Source: Lentinula raphanica
Lineage: Eukaryota; Basidiomycota; Agaricomycetes; Agaricales; Omphalotaceae
DNA length: 64,000 nt
Assembly (NCBI GenBank): GCA_027919835.1
Contig: JANVFP010000020.1
Coordinates: forward strand, 930,001 to 994,000
Reading direction: 5' to 3'
In this document: positions 1-11,560 of the stretch, one piece after another
Position numbering within the stretch: the first letter of the stretch is position 1
Layout: each line of letters opens with the position of its first letter
Translations under genes and position numbers: made by a program
Notes under the pieces: model-generated
The model's database searches: none
The model's input: only the letters and a program-made list of their open reading frames with translations
What the model was told of the DNA's origin: nothing

Positions 1-404
1 GTGATCTTGGATCTATCTCAGACTACGGCTACAACAGACTCAGTGGGTACGGCAGTACCATGTAGTCGTATATCGTATAGACAATCCGTCGTGTATAGTT
101 ACTATTGATCACCTTCAAGCCTGTCAGCGCTTAATGCTAGCTCATTCATGTCATGACTAAGCACTGGGTTTTGCCTAGCTTTGCTCGCTGTCATTGTAGC
201 ACTACAACAGATTACCTTTTTGGGCAGATGAATTACATTTTCAACCTTCTCATACCTTCGTCTACTTTCACCTATTCATACTCTTTCTCCTTCATGCTAT
301 TGGCAGGCAAACATATATTTATTGGCAAATCATGTCTTTTTCTATAGCTACAAGGGCAAACTGGGGGTGAGAGTTGAAAGAAATTGACGGTGAAGAGTTG
401 AAAT

Positions 405-543
405 GTGAGCATGAGATGCTGGAGCATGACTGTGAGGCTTCGGGATGTGAGTGTGAGGCATAAAGATGTGAGTGTGAGGTGTTGGAATGTGAGTGTGAGG
501 TGTTGGAATGTGAGTGTGAGGTGTTGGAATGTGAGTGTGAGGG
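405..543. repeat. 21-bp minisatellite
   Basis: Tandem array with unit gtgagtgtgaggtgttggaa plus t (21 bp). Clear unit starts lie at 447, 468, 489, 510 and 531; more diverged units precede them. Both strands stay open through it, which produces low-complexity reading frames that are not genes. Confidence 0.9.
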
Positions 544-588
544 CAAGGTACGAACATGAAGGTGTCCAAATGTGTTTACACCGTGTAT

Positions 589-746
589 GCCTCATGTATA
601 CCACATGCATGCCACATGTACACCTCATGTATACCACATGCATGCCACATGTACACCTCATGTATACTACATGCATGCCACATGTACACCACATGTACAC
701 CACATGTATACCACATGTACACCACATGTACACCACATGTACAGCC
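589..746. repeat. CATG-rich minisatellite (12/33 bp units)
   Basis: Array of ccacatgtacac-type 12-mers. At its left the 12-mers are organised into 33-bp higher-order units with cctcatgtataccacatgca, repeated three times. The self-complementary acatgt and gcatgc cores make the array rich in small palindromes. It lies between the first minisatellite and the broken end of a Copia fragment. Confidence 0.9.
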
Positions 747-940
747 TCATGCCCTGGATTTGCCTCATGGACTGCATCATGGACTGCCTTATGGGTTGCC
801 TCATGTTGTCCTGAGTCATATTGATTTGTCTTGTGTTCTGTGAGTTATAATGGTGATTGTTGAGTTGCTGAAATAAATATTCTGGAGTTTTGTAGTACTG
901 TAGAGAAATAGGCTGGCAAAGGTGGAATGAGATCCTGGTT

Positions 941-2650
941 TTAGGCAGGCAATGCAAAATGCCTGATTCCTGACAAGAAGTCCATAACCTCAAGTCCATC
1001 TATGATTCCACATTTGGCCATTAGACAAATCATATTGATATCTGCATGGCCAAAACGCGTGTGCCACATTTCAAGAGAACACGGCTTCGAGCGGGACCGT
1101 CCCGAGGCAAGCACAAAGGTGAAGTCGGGCTCCTCCTGTGCACGATGAAGACCAGAGCTCCGGCGATCCAGATCATCAACCACGTTGACCTGGTAGAGCC
1201 CATGTCCACCACGATGACCAGCAATACTATGGCCATCTACAATAACTTGCCCAGAAGCAGGATCACAAACATCGATCCTCCCGCTCCCCCACTCTCCCTT
1301 CAAGCTCTTTCTATCCATGCTGGGCAAGGACAGTAGATTCATAGCAAAGGTGGGAGTGTGAGATGCCAGAAATTGTAAACAATGAACTGATCCTTCATCT
1401 GTTTTCACAGTTATTTCTGCAATGCCATGTCCCTCAATCTTGAACGTCCCCAATGAACCCTCTGCCGCCATCCGTCCGACACTCTGCATTGGTGTATAAG
1501 TTACGAAGCGAGATCGCTCACAGATGCACCAATGTGAAGCACCACTATCAATAAAGGTAGGAACGTCCTTAATGACATTGACATTCAACAGACTGACTTC
1601 AGATACAGAGGATGACTGTACTCTACTCGCACTGCCCACCTCATCGCTCAAAAGGGCAAGATTTTCTTCAATTCCCAGTCTAGGAGCATGAGGATCAGGA
1701 GAAGTGGGCATAGGCGAGAGTTCAGTCATATCTCTGAAATCATAGTCCGAGAAGTCATAGATCGTCGCGGCGGCGGTGAAATTTTCCTCTTCCTCTTTGA
1801 TAGAAGCAGCGGTGATAGATTTGGCAGGGGGCTCTAAGCCCTTTGGAGCGTGATACCAATGGGGAGCTTTTCCTTCCCTCCCACCCCCTTTGGCCCAGCA
1901 ATTCTTCTTAACGTGGCCAGAACGCTTGCAGTTTTGGCATACAATGCCAGGATTTGATCGAGAAGGGACAGCAAGTGTGTTGGGAGCAACCAAAGTTGAG
2001 TTCAATGGAAGAGCGGACTTGACCATCATGTTGTACTCCACCAATGTACGCTTGAGATTGGAATAGGAACGGGAACCGTGGTTCTGGATAATCCAAAGAT
2101 TTTGTGGGGACAAGGAGGTAAGGAAACGCAATCTAAGATCATCATCACTGACGGTACAACCTATGTCGCTCGCAGCTTTACGCAAGCCTTTGAGCTTCTT
2201 GAAGTAATCCTCAAAGGGGGTGCCGTCATTGTAACAGAACTTTTGGATGCGCTCCTTGGCCAACGACTGAGCAGCGGCAGAGGAATTACTGTACTCCTTG
2301 GTAAGACATTCCCACATGTTGTGAGCCGTCATATCTTCAGTAATCCCTACAGATCTGGGATCACGGACGTTTTGGTAGATGATACCAGCAAGACGTCCAT
2401 CCCAAAGTTCCCATTCCTCAAGGGAAGGGCTTTGAGAATTGATAGAAGTCGGCGCGGGAGTTTTAGTACCGGGAGAAGAAGCAGGAGGCGAAGGTGCAGT
2501 GATAGTTCCGTCAAGATAACCGGTGAGTCCTGTGGCACAAGTAACACTCTTCATGTGGTCACGAAAGATTGCCCAGTTACTCAAACCAGCAAGTTGACGG
2601 TCCTCGGGGAAAGTGATGAGACCAGGGCGGGAGCTTGCAACAGCAGACAT
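941..2650 (-). pseudogene. Truncated Ty1/copia gag-protease polyprotein
   Basis: An open frame of 569 codons encodes the N-terminal part of a Copia polyprotein. It has a UBN2-like gag region, a CCHC zinc knuckle (CQNCKRSGHVKKNC, starting near residue 238), a retroviral-type aspartic protease active site (FIDSGASH, Asp near 368) and the start of the GAG-pre-integrase motif (WHTRFGHAD). The frame breaks off shortly after that motif, with no integrase, reverse transcriptase or RNase H. Minisatellite DNA follows within 200 bp. This is a 3'-truncated, dead copy. It belongs to a different Copia lineage from the intact pair at 51-64 kb: the gag differs and a zinc knuckle is present. Confidence 0.85.
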
Positions 2651-3219
2651 TTTTCGTTCAGGTTTTTCACAAGGTGTCAGTCTAGGTGAAATAAAGCAAT
2701 TCTGACTGCAAATCTGATAGATTCGCAGGATCTATGAGCCTATGTGAGTACACGCGAGAGCCTCAGAATGAACACAAGTTCTTGTTAGTTACCTATGAGC
2801 CTATGTGAGTACATGCGAGAGCTATAGATAACTATGGTTAAGATATATAGACAGGGAACCAGAATAAAAAAAAGACGTACCCTCAGAACGAACACAAGTT
2901 CTGAGGGGCGTCGCATGATTTCGTATACGTATAAATAGATAGTGAAAATTGTAAGTAAAATTTTACAGACCTTAAGCGAGTGACTCAAGTCCAGAACTAG
3001 GGTATCCTGAAACCTAGTAGGAATGAAACCGACACAGGGAGCAGTGCTCACGGAAGTATATGCTGAACGATGGTCCCAACGGCTGAGTGTATGCGTTTCC
3101 TCAGAACGCCAAACGCTCACGTGAGAAAACACGCTACGCGTTGGATCCAAACTCAACATGTGAGTTATAATATTTTTACTGATATCTACACTGTATTACT
3201 ACACTATACTATCTTCTAG
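2651..3219. other. Leader or LTR remnant of the truncated Copia
   Basis: No gene seen. This is the side where the 5' LTR and leader of the minus-strand Copia fragment should lie. A 30-bp direct repeat (2732-2761 and 2793-2822, one mismatch) starts ctatgagcctatgtgagta. A hairpin at 2881-2906 pairs cctcagaac with gttctgagg across an 8-nt loop. No LTR pair can be defined because the other end is missing. Confidence 0.4.
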
Positions 3220-3312
3220 ATGTTAAGGTGCACTAGTATCTTATTTCATATTCAATATCTCAAATTTCAAATTTCTGAAAACACTCAAAGTCTTCAGAGA
3301 AGCTCAAATATC

Positions 3313-3412
3313 TTTCAAAGATGTTCAAAGATATTCAAAGATATTCAAAGATTTTTCAAAGATGTTCAAAGATATTCAAAGATATTCAAAGATTTTTCAA
3401 AGATATTCAGAG
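3313..3412. repeat. 41-bp AT-rich tandem repeat
   Basis: Two copies of a 41-bp unit, starting at 3316 and 3357, are each built of 12-bp subunits ttcaaagatatt with variants. Neighbouring DNA on both sides (3220-3460) has the same tcaaag/gatatt flavour, so the array grew inside a simple AT-rich region. Confidence 0.8.
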
Positions 3413-3460
3413 AACATGAAAAATCTCAAGATATCTTCAGGATATTGGAAAAAACCTAGG

Positions 3461-5385
3461 CAGTTCAGAGTATCCAAGCTCTCTAGAGTATCTGAAGAGC
3501 TCAGGTTATTCTCAAAAACCTGGAGCATTTTGGGGATCTCTGAGTTACCTTTGAACAACTCAGAAACAATTTTGAAAAATTTCAAGGAAACTGAATTTTG
3601 GGCCCTTTTCCCAAAGAGTTCTGAGAGTCTAGATACTTTAAACTATTTGAAAGACTTTAGACTTTTGGGGGAATCTCTGGTGTCTTTGAAAGACCTCTGG
3701 TCAGGGGTATTTTTCCTGATGATTGTCTCAGAGAGGCCTATACAATATAGATGCTCCCTTACAATACTTATTTCTATATCTTGCTAGTACCGTTAAAAGT
3801 GCCGGGTGTACCAAATGGGTACCGGGTCCCAGACATGTGAGCCGACCTGACCCGCACAGTCCACCCAACCTGGAACCTGGCCCAACCCGGCTCACCCATG
3901 AGACACACTAATAATACATATCACTACTGTTCCAAGTTTTAGTATGTTAGGTGTGATAAGTACCAAGTGTACTGAACATATTGAGTAATAAAAATTGTTC
4001 TGAGTGTTCAAGGGTACTAGGTGTGCTAAAAATATTATGTACATCATATTTACTCAATGTTGTCAGTTTGGTGTGATTTTTAAGTGATATAAGCTATTCT
4101 GAGTGATTGAGGGTGCTAGAGGTGCTAAAAATAGCATATACATCATATATTCTGACTGTATAATGGATTTGGTATGATTTGGAATGATAAAATTTTGAAC
4201 ACTTGTCATGTATTTTTTTATTTTGCATTTTCAGGGCCAATGAGGCACCTCTGAATTTTTTGACTACTTTTATGATTTTTTTCAGATTTTTTGCTACAAG
4301 ATGACATTATAATCAATTTTTTTCTTTTTTGGTAATTTTGGTGTGCAGGTCCAGGCTGGACCTGCAATGGGCTCTCTACCATCCCTGAATATTTTTCGCA
4401 TTTTCAGTGATTTTTTGGGCAATTTTTAGTACCTAGATTCACCCTACATCGTTTTTGATTATATGAGGTCATTTGCTTACATACCCTGATCTGACCTAAT
4501 CTGGCTTTTTTAGGATTTTTTTAGATTTTTTATGAATTTTCAGATTTTTTTGAAAATGTACTGCTTATTCAATATCTGGATAATTATCAATTACCCAAAA
4601 TAGTAAATATAGGCCCCATGTGACAGGTGGTGACAGGCATGACCACCCCCGGAGCCATTTTCGGAGCCCCCTCCAAGTTATCGCAGGTTTTTTCAAACGT
4701 TCCTTGAAAACTCATCGGACCTTTTTACAAAAGCTTTACAGTATTCTGTGACATGCTCTCCCTCTTTATCAAACTTACCAGGGTAAATACCTCAACAGAT
4801 ACTGTAGATCATCTGGGATTTCAATGTGGACACTCTAAGAACTTCCCTATTTTATATACCTCATGTCCCCCAAAAAACCTCCACATTCCAGGAATGATAG
4901 TTCAACTCTTCACCTTTGCTTACGAGACTTCAGGCTGTCAAGCTGTGAACGACAAGAGGCAACACAACGTCTTGATCCAGATTTGACTTAATGACTTGAT
5001 CTTGTTCTAAGGAAGACAGTTGTCAGCAAGAGCTAGAAATTGGCTTAGGCAGCTGACAGTTATGAAGACATCGACAACTGACATGGTAGCTAGTAGCGGG
5101 TATCCATGTGTTAATCAACTTATGGACTCTCTGCAGACTACTGCTGTATACATAGCAATAACAATATGTAATGATCCTAGATGAATTCAATAGCATTGTG
5201 AGAGACACTTCAGTGACAGGCAGAATGAATACAATGACAGTTGACATGGTTGAAGAACACTGGAATTCCCAGGCATAGAGTTTATAAACCAAATGAATGG
5301 CCTTGATTTCCCCCCCCCCTCAGCAGCTACCTTTCATTGCAACGCACATTCCATTTTGTAATCATTCCAAAATACTAGTGATAAA
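3461..5385. other. AT-rich intergenic DNA without a gene
   Basis: No coding exon is recognised. Contents: a GC-rich patch near 3800-3900; a diverged direct duplication (about 4004-4058 and 4107-4162, both with gtgctaaaaata-type cores); a near-perfect palindrome at 4344-4366; and a poly-C run near 5310-5320. Confidence 0.6.
4344..4366. repeat. 11-bp inverted repeat (hairpin)
   Basis: tgcaggtccag and its exact reverse complement ctggacctgca are separated by one base. It is a perfect 11-bp stem in otherwise AT-rich DNA. It might be a terminator-like or transposon-end remnant; nothing nearby decides this. Confidence 0.7.
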
Positions 5386-5459
5386 ATGAGCACATTGAAC
5401 GCAAAGCAGTCTCATGCAAGGAATCAGGGTGGATATATCAATGGCAAGTCATTGTTTAA

Positions 5460-7534
5460 CCAGGAAAGCTGGTTATCTTAAATTTCACAGGAAGCCGATC
5501 TTACAATTATCGGGAGAAGTATGAGGATGATGCTAGAGAAGAATGGCTAGCAGAAAATGCTAGAGTTTGGAAAGTATATTTAGATGAAGCAGAGCTGAAA
5601 GATAATGAATTATTGGCAGGGTTTAAGGACACAATTGATGCACTTTTGATTTTTGTAAGGTTCATCTTTATTGGAAAGGTTTTCTTCACTCATATCCTTT
5701 CTAGGCAGCACTTTTTTCTGCAGTTGTGACATCCTTCATAATTTCCACAATAACTTCCCTTCAACCCAACTATACACAAATTACTGCAGTCCTTATGGTG
5801 GAGCAGGTAAATCTGCTAAGAGCTGCTGGTAACTTGACAGCAATCAATGCTATCCCTAATTCCAATGTCAATCTTGAGATGACAACTCCTGGCATGAAAG
5901 ACCTTTGGATCAATGGTCTACTTCTTGCAAGTCTATTACTTTCTCTTGCCACTGCACTTTTATCAGTGTTAGTCAAACAATGGCTTCAAGCATATGTTGC
6001 TATATCCTCAGGAAATGCAAGGGAACAGGCTATGCTTCATCAATTTAAATATTCAGGATTAATTCAATGGAAGGTCCCTGAAATAATTGGAACTCTACCA
6101 CTCATTTTGCATACTTCCCTGGGTTTATTTTTTATTGGCCTGTCATTGTATGTTCATGAGCTACACACTGGTCTCTCTTGGATTGTGATTGTTGTGACAA
6201 TCATTGCTGGCATATTGTATGTAGGGAGTATTGGTTTGCCTTCGTTCTGGCTTGATTGCCCATACAAAATCCCACTGCTTTTCATCCCAAGCAAATATAT
6301 TCTATATCTCATCAATGTCATTGTATGGGCTATAAAATGGACTAACAACAAGCTTTGGCATCTTCAGAAGGAGGATAAATATCCACAACTCTCCTTGAAG
6401 TCATTGCATAATGCTGAAATTGATTATATTTGGATTTTCAAAATCAATCAATCACTTTGGATGAGTATTCTTGATAGTCTTTGCTCAATTTCATCAAATC
6501 AATCAATTCAGTATATAGTAGCACAAGCATTCACTGGAGAATTTTTTTCATTTTCAAGGAATACATGGCCTCATCCTGATCATTGGGCAAGATTCCTTGA
6601 ACATCACATGGAATCTATTCAGAGTGTCATATGGAAAGGCCTTACTAATAAAGATAAAAATGTAGAACATTGGATGGATGTAATCAAGAAGTGGACCAGA
6701 CAATTAGTTTCCAATACTAGTCCATTGAAGGAATTTGATCCAATTCTAAAAAGAGAGCAGTTCTTTGAAGCTGTTGTGCAGGACAATCTTGAGATTGTAA
6801 AATTCCTAGTGCAAGATAAATATGTAGCTATTCATACTGAAGAAGTTACCATCACTGCATTACATAATGCTGCATTTAATGGAAACTTGGAAATGGTAAA
6901 ATTTCTGGTTGAAAAAGGAGCAAAAATCAATGGTCAAAATCAGGCATTGCTTAAGGCTGCAGACAGAGGCCACTTAGCAATTGTGGAATTTCTGATTGAG
7001 AAAGGTGCAGATATTGAATTTCAAGACCTGTTTCAAATGACTCCATTGCATACTGCTATACACAGAGGCAACTTAGCAATTGTTGAATTGCTGATTGAGA
7101 AGGGTGCAGATATTGAATCTCAAGGCCAGTTTGAAAGGACTGCATTGGTTACTGCTATAGACAGAGGCCACTTAGAAATTGTGAACTTGCTAATTGAGAA
7201 AGGTGCAGATATTGAATCTCAAAACCTGTTTCAAGAAACTCCATTGCAAGCTGCAGCTACCTCAGGGGTCTTAGAGGTTGTAAAATTGTTAATCAATAAA
7301 GGTGCAGATGTTGAAGCTCAAGGTGGTCGTTATGGTACTGCATTGATAGCTGCTGCAGTTAGAGGTCAGTTGGAGATCGTGAGGTTTTTAGTTGAAAAAG
7401 GTGCAGACATCAGAGTTCAACATGGTAAATATGGGACTGCATTGCAAGCTGCTGAGTCCCATGGCCATTCAGAGATTGTCACATTCCTAACTCGTTTAGG
7501 TGACAACACCACTGACACAATATTAGGACTGTGA
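5460..7534 (+). CDS. DUF6535 membrane protein with C-terminal ankyrin repeats
   Basis: The C-terminal exon (5705-7534) is joined to an upstream exon by a 50-nt intron at 5655-5704 (gtaagg...tttctag). Splicing gives the DUF6535 signature: RVWKVYLDEA and DALLIF on the first exon, then AALFSAVVTSFI on the second. The membrane part continues with LLSLATALLSVLVKQWLQAY and further hydrophobic segments, about four in all. The last 270 residues hold about eight ankyrin repeats of the LEIVxxLIEKGADIES type. DUF6535 is an agaricomycete domain of unknown biochemical role. Ankyrin repeats bind proteins, so a membrane-anchored receptor or scaffold is plausible but inferred. The true start is unresolved: an ATG at 5386 would need another intron, and the frame is closed at 5457. 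Exon 1 is certain only from about 5502. Confidence 0.8.
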
Positions 7535-8791
7535 ATATTAAGTACTGTGAAACATGTAGATTTATAACTGATATTTCATTCGAGCCTAAAGATATATGTG
7601 TATTGTTGAATGTTGAAATCAGCATTGAATTTGCAGAGTCAAATAAAGGTAACCATTCATAATCTTGAGTGATGTTGCAAAAGCAACCTCTTCAATAAAA
7701 CTCCCTTCCTTCCCTCCAATATACCCATCTTGAAACTGTATGTAACAGTGTACTTATCATTTGAACCAATCAATGTCATCAAATGAATCAACAGAGTGTA
7801 GTCCTCCAGGTGTAGATGATACTGCTATATAATTGATAAATCACAAGTGTAACTTGTAATCACTGACTTTCCTCATCACATCTCTGAATATGCATTTAAA
7901 GTGTATGTATCCACATATCCAAGTAGTTTGGAGCTTCATAAGCAAATCTCCTTGGGAGTTTTGAAACTTGTTTTTCTTTTCGATTTTGTGAATACCAACA
8001 CAATTTTGGCATGAAATGCCATACTATATTTTTCTTCGAAGGGGGTGTGTTTGTTTGTGGCACTCATCACAGCTGAATAGGGCACAAAAGGCGCAACATG
8101 GGAAAGAGCAAATGGAGGGGGTAATGCCTTAGCTTGGGGTTTGACACTGTGTGGACCACCGACTCGAAGCTCTATTCTTCCATCTTCCATATTGCATAAA
8201 CTGTAGATCAACTAGTCACACACAATGATGCTTGTTATTGAGATGATGATGTGGTTTGTGTCAGTGTTAGTAGATATGGTGGTTGCTCTGGGTATGGCTG
8301 CTGGTATGAGAGAGGAGGAACAGGTGCTGAGTTACACGCTGGGAATGGAAGGGTTAAGATTTATTCAGACCGAATGTCTGCACCTCAACCACTTCATGCC
8401 GAACCTTTCTCTGGTCATCTGGTGTTCTGGAGAAACATGGTTATTGCAAAAGGATGATCAAAGGCTTATCTTCCCTGATTGAATGGGAGGAACAGGCAAT
8501 TATCACAGACAGAAAAGAACATGACTCGCTGGGAATTGACAATCTCAGTGTGCATTGGGGCGCAAACTAAGTCAGTACTCACCAAAATTACTTCCCTTGA
8601 CTTACAAGGCTGGAATCTCAAACTTCAAAGGCATGAACAAGGCCTGGGTATAAATGTGAGCTGCTGGATTTACCATCTTCGTTCACCTGAATACAAGGTT
8701 ACATCGGATTAGACTGTTCCTCGCTCTCCTCAGAGTCTCTAATATCTTTGTCCGCTACCTCCACCCCTCACCTGCCTTCACCCCTGTTCAC
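7535..8791. other. Intergenic stretch without a recognised gene
   Basis: 3' flank of the ankyrin gene up to the CACTA-like element. Several 60-90-codon open frames occur (7936-8211 minus; 8225-8712 plus in shifting frames). None shows a recognisable motif or a convincing exon chain, so none is called. Confidence 0.5.
8787..8791. repeat. Left target-site duplication of the CACTA-like element
   Basis: ttcac directly abuts the left inverted terminus and is repeated at 15114-15118 directly after the right terminus. Confidence 0.65.
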
Positions 8792-9113
8792 CCCCAGTCA
8801 AAACCTGCAAAGGGATTGGCTGGGAAATTCTGGAAAGAAATGAAAATCCGAGTTCATCCGAGTATCAGTCAAAATGTGCCAGAAAATTGTCTATTTGCAT
8901 GGTATTGAGCGAGGTCATATGAAGGGAATAGGCAAACATGTGAATAGTATGATAAAACACGAATATAATCTGGTTATGAATGGGTCTATCTGCTATAGCA
9001 TGGGCGTCTGAGCATTCTCCAGTACGTCGTTGTATCCGTCCACTGATGAGCGTATTTGAATTCGGCCATTGCGCGCGCGCGCAGTGTTCTCGACGTATCG
9101 ATGTTAGACTACA

Positions 9114-9513
9114 TCAATGATTCTACAAAGACCGTTGCGTTAGTATACCAAATATACAGTATGGTTTCCACTCACCGTGGTATCGTTGGGTTCGTTGTCA
9201 TTGTGACCTGCTTTGCGCTTCTTGCTGAGCATGTTCCATGCCTATAAAGAGTTTAGGCAGTGAAATAGAACAAAACTTAGGTGGCATACCTTCTTCTCTG
9301 CCACCCCAAGTTTGTTCCAAATGGTTGTGAATTCCGATTTTGTACATTGGTTGGTCTTCAGATAGTCGATAGCGAAAAGGTTCCTGAATAACAGGGTTAA
9401 TGAGGATTCCATGGGGAAGCAATGATAACTCACCGAGCAGTTGTAGAGGAAGGGTCTGCGACCATCGGATCATCTTTTTTACCTCGGCCTGGCTTTGATT
9501 TCACGATGGCCAT
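9114..9513 (-). CDS. Small basic HMG-box-like accessory protein (82 aa)
   Basis: Four exons give one continuous frame: 9513-9434, 9383-9290, 9241-9176 and 9122-9114. All have gt...ag introns, and the last contains a tactaac branch-site match. The product starts MAIVKSKPGRGKK, then has NLFAIDYLKTNQCTKSEF, an IWNKLG segment and AWNMLSKKRK. This spacing of aromatic and basic residues resembles an HMG box or a small DNA-binding helical fold. No family was confirmed. It sits at the 3' end of the CACTA-like element, right after the larger accessory gene, and could instead be the last exons of that gene: the splice frame between them does not join cleanly. Inferred role: DNA-binding cofactor of the transposase. 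Confidence 0.5.
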
Positions 9514-9675
9514 TGTAGTTGATGTAGATGGTGCTGAGGGTGGTTCGACGATCGACGGAACACGAAAATCGGACCTAAATATGTTCAAGTTAGCTTACAG
9601 TTAGGGTGTATTCCAATGAGCAGTCAATGTACAATGGATTGAGCTGAATCCGAGCAATAAATCAGTGAAGGAAGT

Positions 9676-11242
9676 TTATAAAACAACGACACTTACTTTA
9701 GCAAAACGAGCAGGTACATGAGCTTCCGACGAGGGACTTGCGATTGGTCTGTTTGCGACATTTGCGGAGAGCAACGTTGAAGAATTGGGAGCTGGTAAAT
9801 TTGCAATGTTGGAGGTGGGCACACTTGAAACGTTAGCGAGAGATTTGTTCGGATTGAGAATGATAGAGTCGCAGTTGGTAACGCTCTCGTTATTGGACAG
9901 AGTAGGTGAGGCAGGATGTCCAGGTAAATTTGAGGCGGTTGAGCTCAAAATCCCCGGTGTAGCTGCACTTTTGAAGCCGGTGGTTGAAGGTGAGGATAAG
10001 AAAACAGGGTCGTCGTCAGATTGGGATGAAACCAAAACGTTAGGAAGGTCCGGAGAAGCATTGAATGCATTCGGCGTCGTCGGAACGTTGGTGACTCGAT
10101 CTGAAGAAGCAAGGATCTTGCGGCGTTTGTTTGAGTGAGTGGTCTTAGGTGGAGACGCGTTTGGAAACTGGGGTTTCTTTGTGTCGTTTTCCGAATATAA
10201 CGCTAGTTGACGTCGAGTTAGAAATGACAATTATGAGGGTAACCTCAACAACGCACCTTGCCAAGCAGGATCCCGGCTGAGTGTTCCCTTATCACGGTAG
10301 TCTCGCTTCCAGTCAGGATACTTTCCTATAGCATATAGACGAGCCTTCCATTTGCCATCGTTACAAAATCTGAACTCGGGAAATTCGGAGGCCATAGCGC
10401 GATAGAAATAATCGGCAATGTCAACTCTAACCTTGCCCCATGATTCGGCGTCAAGGAAGAGTGAATGGAAAAGGTTGAAAATTGATTTTGCGTGTTGATA
10501 GAAGTTGGATAGGCGCGCCGAATCTTCAACCACGTACACACCGTCTTCATCCTGGAGACATCGTAGAGTAGTCAAATTCTTGTTGCTGACATTCTTGCTT
10601 TGATTCCGATAATCCACCCAGTCTTTTTCGAAGAAGAAACGGATATTCGGGCAATCTGAGCGAGTAAGAAGTTGGAAAGAGTATTCGAGTTTGGGAAGTC
10701 GTTCAGAAGCAGAAAGAGAATTAGAGCCTTGATATAGACTGGAGGCAGCACTTGTAGCAAGAGGAGGAGCAGGTGAAGGAGCAAGCGAGTTTCGATTTTG
10801 AAGCATATAGTCAAAAGAAGTTTTGAACATTCTAATATGTATTTGAACGACAAGCATCAGTGTGATTGAGACATACAGCTCACTCTAGGGCTTTGACCTG
10901 AGCAGCTAGCTCGACATTGTGTTTCTTGAGTTCGTGGTATGCGATGTTGCCAGAGAAGTTCAACTCTCTTTCTGTCGCCTCATAGATAACTTGTAGCCGT
11001 TGATAGTTGATATGTCTTTGAGCTTGCGAGTTCTAGATGCAGACAGTGAGCATGCAATGAGGATGAAATTAAGTAAATCTAGGACTTGCATATTGTGTGC
11101 CAGAATACTGCATGTTACGGGAGAAAGATGGCGTCGTTGGGAAGGTGCGTTGATTAGATAGCGGCTCTATCATATTCTCATCCTCCTCCATGAAAGATCG
11201 AGGAGGTGAGCTGCCTTGCTGCGACCAAAAGTCCATGGTCAT
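9676..11242 (-). CDS. CACTA-like element accessory protein (about 467 aa)
   Basis: Reconstructed as exons 11242-11090, 11032-10884, 10831-10257 and 10202-9676, all in frame. The start is an ATG in MTMDFWSQQG. Exon 2 reads as a coiled-coil-like stretch (ATERELNFSGNIAYHELKKH). Exon 3 holds a conserved-looking globular part with FFFEKDWVDYRN, FYQHAKSIFNLFHSLF and GKWKARLYAIGKYPDWKRDY. Exon 4 is a Ser/Pro/Asn-rich tail with a KRRK basic patch. Intron 1 (11033-11089) begins gcaagt, i.e. it appears to be a GC-AG intron. I do not recognise the family. Such a second gene beside a Tnp2 transposase probably acts in end binding or regulation, by analogy with TnpA of plant CACTA elements. The last exon could be spliced at 9697 rather than stop at 9676. 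Confidence 0.6.
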
Positions 11243-11560
11243 TGTAAGAGGAGAAGAAGGGTTGGTGTGTGTTTGTTTGTTTGTACGTCGCTGTATGCGT
11301 GCAGTACACTTTCATATGATTTGTGACTTAGACAGCCCACGGAGCCTTGCCTAGATGAGGGGCTGGGCGTCCGTTGGCTGCTAAATCACAACTACAGAAA
11401 GAGACAGTTGGGCAGAAAGAGATGACGGTGATCGGTGATGCAGAATTAGACGACGGCGGTGGTTTATGGGAAGGATCAACCATGTCACATGTGCCAATTC
11501 AAAAAAAAACACAGATTTTTGGAAGAGTTATGTTTTTTATATCAAGAATACATACAGCAT

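Noticed and set aside
272..843. Overlapping open frames of 70-150 codons on both strands
   Set aside because: They are read out of the two minisatellites; composition is purely repetitive (CMPHV, SHSHSNT) with no independent coding signal.
7936..8712. Possible small genes between ankyrin gene and Tnp2 element
   Set aside because: Frames shift every 80 codons, no motif is recognised and no splice chain gives a longer product.
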